Under the pieces are notes generated by a model. It searched no databases. It was not told where the DNA came from and was given only the letters and a program-made list of their open reading frames with translations. From positions 116,417 through 180,416 of the forward strand of contig CAYUIE010000007.1 of NCBI GenBank assembly GCA_964444665.1: a stretch of 64,000 bases of DNA, read 5' to 3'. The translations under genes and the position numbers were made by a program. The stretch comes from CAYZTY01 sp964444665 (GTDB lineage Bacteria > Planctomycetota > Phycisphaerae > Sedimentisphaerales > CAYZTY01). Below are positions 25,912 to 36,100 of this stretch, piece after piece. Every line of letters begins with the position of its first letter. The stretch's first letter is position 1.

Positions 25912-25929
25912 TTAAATGTCGACATTTAA
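25912..25929. promoter_or_regulatory. 18-base perfect palindrome
   Basis: TTAAATGTC followed directly by GACATTTAA, a perfect palindrome centred on GTCGAC, 72 bases downstream of the response-regulator stop. It looks like a protein-binding site, but there is no gene start close by on either strand. Confidence 0.45.
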
Positions 25930-26000
25930 TAATGATATCAATACTGATAAGGCCTTTTTTAACACCTGAAAAATAATTTTGGGGTGTGATGTATTTTTTG

Positions 26001-26645
26001 TCATTCGAGAGACGTCAAACCTTCTCGAATGGCGTATTTGGTAAGCTCGGCTATACTGTGGATATTAAGCTTTTCCATAATTTGACGACGGTTTGCCTCT
26101 ACAGTTTTGATGCTTACGTGTAGCTCTAAGGCAATCATTTTTGTGCTCTTACCCTCAGCCAGAAGTTGAAGTACCTCATGTTCTCGCACCGTAAGAATAG
26201 ATATTGAACGGTTTGATGTCAAGTGCTCCACGTAGTCGCTAACTACCACACCTGCTATTTTAGGGCTAAGGTAAGTTTCGCCACCAGCCACAGTATGGAT
26301 GGACTTGACAAATTCGTCGAAAAGACAATCCTTCAATATATAGCCTGAAGCACCAGCCTTGAGCATGTCCGTAACAAACCGCTTGTTGGAATGGATTGAC
26401 AAGGCAATAATCTTAACTTTTGGATGATCGCTAACAATCTGGCGAGTAGCATTAATACCATTAAGGTTTGGCATGGTTATGTCCATAACGACGATGTCGG
26501 GTTCTAATTCTCGAACAAGGTAAAGGGCTTTTCGACCGTCTTCGGCCTCACCAATTACTTCCATCTCCGTTTCTTTCTCCAACAGCGAATGCAGTCCTTG
26601 ACGTATAATTGCGTGGTCGTCGACCAATAAAATTTTTATGCTCAT
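26001..26645 (-). CDS. NarL/FixJ-family response regulator
   Basis: 214 residues. Receiver domain with the acidic pair in ILLVDDHAIIRQGL, the phosphoacceptor Asp in VVMDITMPNLNG near residue 54, and conserved Lys in AGASGYILKD. The C-terminal LuxR-type helix-turn-helix reads LTVREHEVLQLLAEGKSTKMIA and VSIKTVEANRRQIMEKL. It is a DNA-binding transcription regulator, translated from an ATG that overlaps the stop of the upstream kinase gene (ATGA). The pair is thus a cognate two-component system of NarX/NarL architecture. Targets are unknown; the palindrome downstream and the AT-rich region upstream of the kinase are candidate sites. Confidence 0.93.
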   Translation of the reverse strand: MSIKILLVDDHAIIRQGLHSLLEKETEMEVIGEAEDGRKALYLVRELEPDIVVMDITMPNLNGINATRQIVSDHPKVKIIALSIHSNKRFVTDMLKAGASGYILKDCLFDEFVKSIHTVAGGETYLSPKIAGVVVSDYVEHLTSNRSISILTVREHEVLQLLAEGKSTKMIALELHVSIKTVEANRRQIMEKLNIHSIAELTKYAIREGLTSLE

Positions 26646-29600
26646 TTTTGTCCTTGTTTAGCATTTTGTTGTTTTAATGGCGCCATTAACTTAATCTTTG
26701 TACCGTGGCCGGATTGAGAATTAATATCAATTTGCCCGCCCAATTCTTCCAAACGCTCCCGGATACTAAAGAATCCGAAGCCACCTCCTTTTGCTGAACT
26801 TGAGACCACTTTGGCAACGTCGAAACCCACTCCATCATCTTCAACGCTAACTTGTATCCGGTTGTCGATTTTTCTTATAGATACTTTTACTTTGCTTGCA
26901 TTGGCGTGCTTGACAACATTAATGAGAAGCTCGCGCACATTCCGGAATAAAAGGATACAGACATCCTTATCCAGCGGCTTGTCCTGTTTATCGTCCTCGA
27001 ACTCAGATGTAATACCATATTTTCCCTGAATTTGCTCGACAAGCCAGGAGGCCACCGCTGCTTCAAAGCCTAATTCATAGAGTACAGGGAAACTAAGGTC
27101 GAATGTAAGAGACTGGATGTCCTGAATGGTTTTGTAAAGAATGTCGCTGATTGCCTCCAGTTCTTTGACAAGGTCCCGTGAAGGCGCAGATGAACGTAGC
27201 GTATCCAGCTTAATTTTCGAAATGACTAATGACTGAGCAATCTGGTCGTGAAGTTCTACGGCAATATGGCGTCTCTCACGCTCCTCGGCCAAGGTTAGCT
27301 CAGAAGCCAGGGATTTAAGCTGCATCTGGTAATCACGAAGTTTTTGCTCGGATTTTTGTCGCTCGGTGATGTCATAAGCAAGCCCCAGTATCCCTTTCGG
27401 CTTACCGTTTACATCCATCATTACGATAGAGAATCCCTCCCCTTGAAAGCTACTACCATCCTCCTTTAGCATTGTATATATAGTAGGGCCGATGATTGTT
27501 TTTTTCTCTTTTATTGTTTTTTTTATCGTATCAAAAAGGTGTTGGACTTCTTCGGGCGGGAAAAACTCTGATATATTTCTTCCTACCTGTGCCTCTGCCG
27601 GCTCTTTAGTAGCGTGATAGTTTACAAACTGCCGGTTACATTGCTGTATATTACCTTTTAAGTCTAAAAGGACTGTAGAGCATGGTGATAACTCGAATAT
27701 GGACCTAAATTTCTCTTTGCTATCCCTGAGTGCCTCCTCCTTACGTTTGAGTTCAGTAATGTCGCTCCATATTCCCTGAATTACATCTCTGCCGCTTAAA
27801 GAAATAACTTTGGCATTTACCAGTATATCACGAATTTCTCCACTCTTTGTCCTCTGTTTAGTCTCAAATGTATCCACTCCCTCGTTGACGACCATCGTTA
27901 CGTGTTTCCTAATTTCCTGCTTCGGCTCAAGGGCATCAATGTCGGATAGTTTCAGTTTTTTAAACTCTTCTCTGCTATAACCAAGTTTCTCGTGTGCTTT
28001 ATTGTTGAAATCAATTATTATGCCGGTATTTGCGTCGAAGAGTACTATCGAATCTGGAGCTTGCTCAAAGATGGCCCGGTATCGTTCTTTAGACTCCCGC
28101 AGCGCTTCCTCCACCTTTTTATGTTTAGTAATGTCAACTGTAACACCCAGGACACAATCGGGATTTCCCGGAATAGCAAGCGGGATTTTCGTGGTTTGGA
28201 ACCACTTGATTGTGCCATCAGGCAGTGTAAACGTTTCTTCCGGTATGAACTTGGTCTTTTTGCTATCGATGACCATTCGGTCATCGGCCAGGAATCTCTC
28301 AACTTCTTGCTTACTGGCCAAAGATAATCGGGCATAGTCGAAATCGGTTTTGCCGACCATTTCCTCCGGTGTGGTGCAATGAAGATTGGCATTCGCTTTG
28401 TTCACAAACATATAACGTCCATCGCGGTCTTTGGCAAAGATAGGATTAGGTGTGGCATTGATAATCTGGTGCACCAAATTCTCACTTTGTTGTAGTTTTT
28501 CCTCAGCCTTTTTGCGTTCGGTGATGTCGGTAACAAAGGCCTGAATGGCTGGTTTGCCCTCCCATTGAATCATTGTAGAATTAGATTCTACCCACTTTAT
28601 CTGCCCAGATTTTGACAAGACTCTAAATTTCACTAATTCTTGTTTTGTTAAATCACCGGCAAGTCTTCGCCTGACTCGATCAAGAATATATGGTCTATCC
28701 TCGGAATGAATCAAAGATGTATAATCAATGTTGCTTAACTCTTCATCTGTATGACCAAGCATACTGCACATTTTGTTATTGTGGAAAACCAACTGATTAT
28801 CCTGAATTACTCCGATGCCAATATTTGCGTTTTCGATTACTGAGCGGTATTTTTCGTTACTTTCCCGCAGCTTTTCCTCAGCCTTTTTACGTTCCGTGAT
28901 GTCTATTGTTATTATTTGGATACCGACGATTTTTTCTCCGCTTCTTATTGGATTTTGCCGGTATTCTACAATTATATTTCCTCTCGGAGTAAATAGTTCT
29001 ATCTCACCCTCGTCTATATAACCGCGAGATGTCTTTTTAAAATCCTCAAAAGCTTGGGCTTTATACTGGTCTGGAATAAAGTCAAAATGGTTCTTACCAA
29101 TCAGTTCTTCTTTATTAAATCCGTATTCCTCAACCATCTTGTTGATATTGGTGATTTTACCTTTCAAGTCTAACGTAATTATTACTTCTCGAGCATTTTC
29201 AAAAATATCCCTATATTTTTCTTCACTTTCTCGTAACTTTTCCTCAGCCTTTTTTTGCTTGGTTATGTCTTGTACTATCTCGATGAATCCCGTCACTTTG
29301 CCGTTTGAATTAAAAGCAGGAAAGGCCTGGATACTAACTAATATGGCATTGCCATCATCCAGGATTCCTTTGGTCTCGGCTTCTGCCGGCATTCCTGTAG
29401 CCATTGCTATCTTACCAGGGCAATGGGGACATACTGAATCTCGCTTCTCATATTCACGAAAACACACTCGACCGATAAGCTCGGATGCAGGCTTGTGGAA
29501 ATACCTGCATATCATCCTGTTGACCATAATTATTTTGTAATTGACGTCTATGAGCGAGAAGCCGAAATGCGTGTTATCCATTACGGCCCGGTATAAGTCT

Positions 29601-29722
29601 TTCAGTTCCTGCAGTGTTTTCTCTGTTTTACTACGCTTTGCAGTGTCTCGGCTTACAGGCTCTAATTTCGCCTTGAGCGAGCTCGGTGACTGTATTTCTT
29701 CGATGCGTTTTTTTTTGCTCAT
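26642..29722 (-). CDS. Cytosolic sensor histidine kinase with six PAS domains
   Basis: 1026 residues from ATG 29722, which follows GGGAGGATAT; an in-frame ATG eight codons upstream lies before that site. There is no transmembrane segment. Six PAS domains follow in series (about 45-165, 170-285, 290-415, 420-540, 545-665 and 670-790), most ending in the PAC-type DITERKKAEEKL linker. PAS1 contains CPHCPGK, a possible metal or redox site. The kinase core is of the HisKA_3/NarX type: ERERRHIAVELHDQIAQSL with the phospho-His, then an HATPase domain with ELLINVVKHANASKV and DDGVGFD and GGGFGFFSIRERL. It would sense an internal or diffusible signal and phosphorylate the overlapping downstream regulator. 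Confidence 0.93.
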   Translation of the reverse strand: MSKKKRIEEIQSPSSLKAKLEPVSRDTAKRSKTEKTLQELKDLYRAVMDNTHFGFSLIDVNYKIIMVNRMICRYFHKPASELIGRVCFREYEKRDSVCPHCPGKIAMATGMPAEAETKGILDDGNAILVSIQAFPAFNSNGKVTGFIEIVQDITKQKKAEEKLRESEEKYRDIFENAREVIITLDLKGKITNINKMVEEYGFNKEELIGKNHFDFIPDQYKAQAFEDFKKTSRGYIDEGEIELFTPRGNIIVEYRQNPIRSGEKIVGIQIITIDITERKKAEEKLRESNEKYRSVIENANIGIGVIQDNQLVFHNNKMCSMLGHTDEELSNIDYTSLIHSEDRPYILDRVRRRLAGDLTKQELVKFRVLSKSGQIKWVESNSTMIQWEGKPAIQAFVTDITERKKAEEKLQQSENLVHQIINATPNPIFAKDRDGRYMFVNKANANLHCTTPEEMVGKTDFDYARLSLASKQEVERFLADDRMVIDSKKTKFIPEETFTLPDGTIKWFQTTKIPLAIPGNPDCVLGVTVDITKHKKVEEALRESKERYRAIFEQAPDSIVLFDANTGIIIDFNNKAHEKLGYSREEFKKLKLSDIDALEPKQEIRKHVTMVVNEGVDTFETKQRTKSGEIRDILVNAKVISLSGRDVIQGIWSDITELKRKEEALRDSKEKFRSIFELSPCSTVLLDLKGNIQQCNRQFVNYHATKEPAEAQVGRNISEFFPPEEVQHLFDTIKKTIKEKKTIIGPTIYTMLKEDGSSFQGEGFSIVMMDVNGKPKGILGLAYDITERQKSEQKLRDYQMQLKSLASELTLAEERERRHIAVELHDQIAQSLVISKIKLDTLRSSAPSRDLVKELEAISDILYKTIQDIQSLTFDLSFPVLYELGFEAAVASWLVEQIQGKYGITSEFEDDKQDKPLDKDVCILLFRNVRELLINVVKHANASKVKVSIRKIDNRIQVSVEDDGVGFDVAKVVSSSAKGGGFGFFSIRERLEELGGQIDINSQSGHGTKIKLMAPLKQQNAKQGQK

Positions 29723-31198
29723 ATTGAAATATCCTCCCTTTCCCATAACCCCAAGTGTAGGAAGTTGTCACCTCGAGTGTCACCGTTTACCATTTTGTCT
29801 GCTCCCTTTTGTATTACTAACCAAGGCCTTGTTACGGCTGAGCAGTTCTCCAAGAAGCAAACTCGTTACTCATTATAATAACACATCGATTGTAATAAAC
29901 AACATTTTTTTCTTTTTCTGCTATTTTAAAAGAAAAATGGTGCTGGTAAAAAAATCATTTTTAGCTTAAAGAAATAATAAGTGCTTAAATTAGAGAAGAT
30001 ACGTTGCAGATAGCTTATCTCCTTATCCTTTTCTTTAATTAAGTAAAGCACAGTGTACTATTTCTATTTTAACAGGTTGAAGAGCCTCCGATATTATTGA
30101 AATCGTCAAAGCTAATATAACTTCAGTATTTTTTTTCCATCATCCGATACAACTTCTATGGCTCGAGATGACATTGCTTAGTATTTGAATAGATGCTTTT
30201 GCTGTTCACAAAATTGAATATAATTTGTTATCAAGCCCAACCTAAAGAACAGGGCAACTGACATTTTTCTTTAACTGATTGTTTTCTTTCGAATATGTTT
30301 TTATATTCTTAATGCCTTGTTGAAAACATTAAACGTTACATCTGAGAATCATCAGTTTGTGCGTGAGCGTCTATTTTGAAGTTGAAAAAGATTTTGCTTG
30401 CTTAAGAAATCCGGTTTAACAGTTTTTCAAAAGCTTTTTTTATCAACCTTTGTTCGGAATAATAAGAGATAGAATAATACGGAATCGTCTTTAGACAGAT
30501 GGCTTTGCGAAGATAAAAGAAGTTTTTTTAGTATTTGAATGATGCCGTGATATTGGGTTTTTTAGGAACTGTCGCAAAGCCGGAATGGCTGATATCTGAT
30601 TGTTGAGTAAAATCGTGACGAGTATGGAGAAGAATATTTCTAAGTTAATAATCGCTCATACTAAATTGATTGTTTTAATGGTCAATATCGGTTTATAAAC
30701 CGCCAGCATGGTCCCGTGTTATTTGCTTGTTATGAAGTTAACTCTTCTTTTCTTTCTGCTACGTGATGATGACCTGTGAACCCAATAAAAAACGTATCCA
30801 TAAGCAGCGATTACCTTGCATCAAACGCATAGAGATTTTGTACAAAATAAATGGTTAAGCAGTTTAAAAGATTAACGGTGTTATATAACAAAACGGCAGG
30901 ATATGAAGACGCTTTCGGATGAATTGTGTCCTAAAAGATTTCATAGAGCGCACTTTTCCGTTTTTTTTCTTTACTTTTTAACTTTTTTAGGATAATGATG
31001 CATAAATATTAGAAAAATAGTGGTTTATCTATTATAAACGGATGGGACGGGGAGAGTATTTATCACTGTATTAGTACGGTATTTGGGGTAGAATATTGGT
31101 ATGTCCAAAGAGAGGATATATTTATACGGACTTGTCAGCGGTTGTTTTATTCTTGAACAAGAATGGGAGTTATTGTTGCAATTTTAAGGAAGATAAAT
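29723..31198. other. AT-rich non-coding region upstream of the secretion locus
   Basis: About 1.5 kb without an open frame that I can support; T- and A-runs are common. It separates the divergent kinase and tpsB genes. The string AGTATTTGAAT occurs twice (near 30180 and 30531). A CGCAAAGCC motif near 30574 recalls part of a cyclic di-GMP riboswitch but the rest is missing. The inverted repeat near tpsB is listed separately. Confidence 0.6.
31149..31164. promoter_or_regulatory. Inverted repeat 35 bases before tpsB
   Basis: ATTCTTG, two bases AA, CAAGAAT. Seven-base arms in the leader of tpsB, about 35 bases before its ATG; a possible operator or a small hairpin in the mRNA. Confidence 0.35.
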
Positions 31199-33040
31199 AT
31201 GAAGTTACCAAAGAAAACGGAGTTGGCTGTACTGGGCTTAAGTCTATTATTAATGACAGTTTGTTTTGCTAAGACCGATGCAGAACTCAAGAGGACGGAA
31301 CTGGAGAAGGAAGTAGACCGGCTGCAGGATGTTACGGAGGGTCAAAAATCCTTGACTGAATTGCCCGTAACAGAAGATGCCGGTCCGTATTTTTCTGTGA
31401 AGGAGCTGCAGATTAGTGGTAACGAACTGATAACGACGGAGGAGTTGCTGAAGAATATGCCACTTGTTTACATCGTCTCTAAACAAGAGGGCGATATAAT
31501 TGTTAAGCAAAGATATGATTTTAGTGTAATTGATGAAATAATTCGTAAACCCGGCACAACTTGTCAGGTCTCGTTGAAGACAATACAAGGCTTGACTAAA
31601 TTCATCTTATCGATATACCAGGATAGAGGTTATGCCGGTATTTATGTTTTCGTTCCGGCTGAAGCTGTTGAGGGTGAAGCCAGATTAGTGAACCAAATCC
31701 TACCGATAGAAGTTCTTGAGGGTAAGGTGGCACAGTTGAAGATAGGAAGGTACGACTTCGACCGTCAGAAGCTGGCAGAAGGATTTTTAAAGGATTCTCT
31801 GATTTGGTCCTGGTCACCGGCTCAAACTGGCCAGGTAATCCAAAAGAATGAACTGGATGATTTCGTAAGCCTTCTTAATCTTAATCCAGACAGGTATATT
31901 GCTGCTGTTATCTCGAGAAGTGACAAACCTGACGCCCTTGATTTGACCTATGATATCTATGAGGTAAATCCCTGGCACTGGTACATACAGGTTGATAATG
32001 CCGGCACAAAGGACAGACAATGGTTTCCGAGAATAGGTTTAATCAATACTAACCTTACAGGTAACGATGACCGGTTCAACGTAATGTACCAGACTGCTTG
32101 GGAAAAAGGTATAGAGGACGATTATTCGGTGTTCGGTAATTACAATTTTCCTCTCTTCATACCTCAATTGCGTCTTAATATTTATGGCGGCTACAGCCAG
32201 TTTGATATAAAACCGCAAGAAGCGGCCGGAATCAATTTCATTGGTAATGGCTCATTCTACGGCACAATATTAAGTTATAACGTTTTTCAAATGGACGACT
32301 GGTTTTTTGACGTCACCGGCTCATATAGCCATGAAGAAAGTAAGGTAACTCCATCGCTTGGCTTGTCAAGTGATGTTGATATGGATTTGTGGGGCGTAGG
32401 AGTTAATATCCATCATTCGGATGACATCTCGAACACTTCTATAGGATTAAACAGGAATGAGCGTATGGGCGGCTCTGACAGGGCTGATTTTGTATTGGCG
32501 CGACCGAATGCAGAGCCCGATTTTACTATTTACAGCGTTTCCGCATCGCATAACCAATATCTGGAAGAAGCCAAGATAAATCGTATTAGCGGTTCATTCA
32601 GAATGATAACTTCCGATGAAAGACTGGTGCCCGCAAAAGAGACTACTTTTGGAGGATTATACACCGTCAGAGGATACGAGGAAGATGAAATCGTTGCCGA
32701 CGGGGGAATAATTGTATCGGGTCAGTATGAATTTGATTTGGTTAAATATATGGAATTTACGGATGAGGACACGACCGATTTACAGGAGGAACAACAGGAA
32801 GAAATCGAGATTAAAAAATTGGCTCCGCTGGCCTTCTTCGATTATGGTCGGGCTAAAATAAAACATCCCATTTCAACTGAGAAGGGAACACAGACATTAT
32901 ATTCGGTGGGAGCAGGATTAATCATGGATGTTGGAGACAATTTTACCGGAAGCGTATACTACGGCTGGCCACTTCGAGATACCGACGATACTGACAAGGG
33001 CGACGGCCGGTTTAATTTTAATTTGATAATGCGATGGTGA
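31199..33040 (+). CDS. Two-partner secretion outer-membrane transporter (TpsB/ShlB/FhaC family)
   Basis: 613 residues from ATG 31199, six bases after AAGGAAG; an upstream ATG at 31163 lacks a site. The N-terminus is a signal peptide (LGLSLLLMTVCFA). A helix-rich linker follows, then POTRA-type domains (about 60-230, including GNELITTEELLKNMPL and LTKFILSIYQDRGYAGIYVFVPAE), then a C-terminal 16-strand barrel pattern of the FhaC/Omp85 type, with RGYEEDEIVADGG near residue 500 corresponding to the conserved VRGY motif in loop L6. It exports a TpsA substrate across the outer membrane; the substrate is encoded 71 bases downstream. Confidence 0.88.
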   Translation: MKLPKKTELAVLGLSLLLMTVCFAKTDAELKRTELEKEVDRLQDVTEGQKSLTELPVTEDAGPYFSVKELQISGNELITTEELLKNMPLVYIVSKQEGDIIVKQRYDFSVIDEIIRKPGTTCQVSLKTIQGLTKFILSIYQDRGYAGIYVFVPAEAVEGEARLVNQILPIEVLEGKVAQLKIGRYDFDRQKLAEGFLKDSLIWSWSPAQTGQVIQKNELDDFVSLLNLNPDRYIAAVISRSDKPDALDLTYDIYEVNPWHWYIQVDNAGTKDRQWFPRIGLINTNLTGNDDRFNVMYQTAWEKGIEDDYSVFGNYNFPLFIPQLRLNIYGGYSQFDIKPQEAAGINFIGNGSFYGTILSYNVFQMDDWFFDVTGSYSHEESKVTPSLGLSSDVDMDLWGVGVNIHHSDDISNTSIGLNRNERMGGSDRADFVLARPNAEPDFTIYSVSASHNQYLEEAKINRISGSFRMITSDERLVPAKETTFGGLYTVRGYEEDEIVADGGIIVSGQYEFDLVKYMEFTDEDTTDLQEEQQEEIEIKKLAPLAFFDYGRAKIKHPISTEKGTQTLYSVGAGLIMDVGDNFTGSVYYGWPLRDTDDTDKGDGRFNFNLIMRW

Positions 33041-33111
33041 GCGTATTGCCCAACGAGATGCGGGCTTAGATATAAATTAAACAAACAGTGATAATGGAAG
33101 AGGAGAAAGAT

Positions 33112-36100
33112 ATGAAAACCTCGGGAAATCTGTCAAAATTCAAGCGGTCCGTCGTATATGTATTGGCTTATTGTATGTTTTTCAATAGTTCGCTGCAGCT
33201 GCTGTTTGCAGGGCCGGAAGGAGCACAAGTTGTTAACGGTCAGGTAACATTCCAGCAAAGTGGTTACAATACCGTTGTAACCGCTTCCGACAAGTCGATT
33301 ATCAACTATAGCAGTTTTGATATTGCGCGACCGGAGGTTGTCGAATTTGTTCAGCCTGGCAGCAGTGCCAGCGTATTGAACAGGATACTTTCAGCACGTC
33401 CAACGAATATTAACGGAACTCTTCTGGCCAACGGCAGGGTCTTCTTTGTTAATCCCGCCGGTGTTTACTTCGGCAGGGGAGCTGTAATCAATGTAAACCA
33501 GTTGGTTGCCGCAGCTCACGACATAACTAACTCTGATTTTATAAACGGAAATTATAAATTTTTCGGTGGTTACGGTGACGTAATAAATCGCGGCGATATA
33601 ATTGCGGAAAAGGTCGCTTTAATCGCAAAGAATGTTGCGAATTATGGTAATATAACCTGTCCTGACGGCTTTGTAGTGATGGCGGCAGGAGACCGGGTGT
33701 TCCTTGGAGAAGAGGGCAGCGATGTTATTGTTGAGATAAATCCGCCGTCTTTACCCCAGGCGCAGGAGTCTGCCGGCACAACCCCGGCTGTTCTTAACGA
33801 AGGTGTTATTAATGCTGCCGGAGGCAAGATTATACTTGCTGCAGCCGGTGATATCTATTCCCAGGCCATCTCTAATGTCGGCTCGTTGTCGGTATCTAAG
33901 CTTGATAATGCCGGACAGATAAAGCTTGTCGCTTCCGATGGTCAAATCACTAACGCCGGCGAAATCGAGGCCTCCGGCCAGACTGGGGGCGCAGTAACAA
34001 TTGACGGCGATAACGTTACGCTTACTGCAGAAAGCGCCATTCACGCTGATGGTATTAATAAAGGTGGAATGGTTGAAATATTGGCCGATACTCTCGTTGC
34101 CGACGGTGTAATTACAGCCAGCGGCCCCGAAGGTGCATATGGCCTGATTCTGCTTGACCCTGCTGTGGTAACCATTGACGATGTTTTGGCAGGCAACATT
34201 GTTACTGCCCTTGCCGGTGCGAATTATAACGTTGTGGCAAGTGATACCATAAACGTCGAGGCTGACATCGATTCCAGCTCGCAGACAAGCAGCACTACCC
34301 TCAGCCTGAACGACGAAAATACTGATGACAACCTGACCGTTAATCTCAACAAATCAATAACACTCGGCGTTAACCAAACTCTGACCGGTGATGGAACAAC
34401 AGTAAATGTTCTGTCCGAAGACGCCAGTATCCAGAATGGGATAGATGTTTCCGCTGATGGGGCTACCATTACTGTTGCTGATGGCACGTACACGGAAGAC
34501 TTAACCGTGAACAAATCCGACCTGACACTACAGTCCGTCAACGGCAGGGATGACACAACCATCCAACTGGTTGATGGTGTAGGTGTCAATATTGGTTCCG
34601 GCGGTACCGGATTTACACTCGGCGGAAGCTCCCTTAGTGGCTTCGAGATTCTTAGCGGTGGTGCGACAACTTTCGACGTCCAGTTGGAAAATGCTCCTTC
34701 TGACGTAGAAATTTCCTGGAATACTATTAATACCACCGGCAACGCCACAATGGGTATATCAGTGGGTGCAGCCGGGGCGACAGGATTAAACGTCAACAAG
34801 AACATATTTACTGCAGGTGACCTTGGCGATGGTTCTATCTGGGGACCGGACATGATTGATGTGTCAGTGTCCGACAATACATTCATTGGTCCGGCAGCTA
34901 AGGCCGCCAGCGGTTATGCAGTGCAGTTTTCTGGTATGACCGGCACCTCGCTTATTCAGGATAACACCATAAATGACTACGGGATGGGCATAGTAATGTC
35001 AAATGGTACCGGTACTGATGGGTTGGAGATTAAAGACAACACAGTGGACGATTGCAGAATCGGTGTTTTACTGGCGCAGTACAGTCCTGGTACCTACGGT
35101 GATATGGATAATGTTACTATAACCGATAATATACTGACCAATAACACGACTGGTCTGCAAATTAACGACGGTGCCAATATTAAGGCCGGCAATTTCACAA
35201 TTCAAAACAACAGCTTTATGGGCAACACCACAGGCTTAGCTAATAATCATACTACGGAGAATATCTCGGCGACACAGAACTACTGGGGTAATGTGGACGG
35301 CCCGAGTGGAATAGGTCCTGGTTCCGGTGACCCGATTACCGTGGTGGTAGCGGACAGCGTGGACTACAGTCCATGGTGGGGCGGTAATTATATTGGTGAC
35401 CCACATACCACAACCTGGATATGGGGTACTGACGACAGCATCCAGGATGCTATCGACCTGGCAAGTACGACAGTAGCTGACAGGATAAACGTTACGGCGG
35501 GTATCTACAGTGAAACAGTAAATGTTGATAAGCAACTCGCCGGGCTTTATTTCATGGGAGATGGAAGCGTAGACTCGGAGATTGATGGTTCCTTAACTTT
35601 AAGCAATAGTTCTGCCAACTGGGACGGAGGTGTTCTTGGCATATCTACGGATGCTGATTCCGTTCTTACCCTTAATTTAATAACAGATACAGGTGTACAT
35701 AGTCTGACTTTAGATACTGGAGCTGAAACGACTAACTTAGACGAGAATGTAACGGTTGGTCAAGACCTTACACTCACAAGCGACACTGTTGTAGCGGCAG
35801 GCAAGAAGCTGGATGCAGGCCGAGATGTGATTCTCATTGACGGCAAGAGCCTCGATGGCGAGGGTGCCCTGACTGTTGAAGCCGACCGTGACATTACTCT
35901 TGGTGGTGCAACTGAAGCGGCAGGGACCTTGGTATTGACGGCTGATGGCGAATCTGTTCCTGACGGTACAGGTAATCTTCATGCCAGGAGTACGGTTAAG
36001 ACGACTGTTGGAGACATAGATGCGGATGGAGTTGATATTACATTTGATAATAGTGTTGAAGCGGATGGCAGCATATTTGCCGATGCTACCGGCAAGCTTT

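Larger units (their letters stand above)
25333..26000. other. Intergenic region between tRNA-Val and the response regulator
   Basis: About 670 AT-rich bases without a supported gene. An 84-codon open frame on the - strand (25335-25589) runs through the hairpin at 25495 and has no family features. Two structured elements are listed separately. Confidence 0.6.

Noticed and set aside
30560..30625. Possible cyclic di-GMP (GEMM) riboswitch near CGCAAAGCC
   Set aside because: Only one half motif is present; the upstream AGGGCAAACC part and the second stem are missing, and the nearest gene is 600 bases away.
33642..33827. Numerous - strand ORFs inside tpsA (for example 34224-34886, 35979-36467)
   Set aside because: They mirror the repeat-rich + strand coding sequence and vanish as shadows of its codon pattern.
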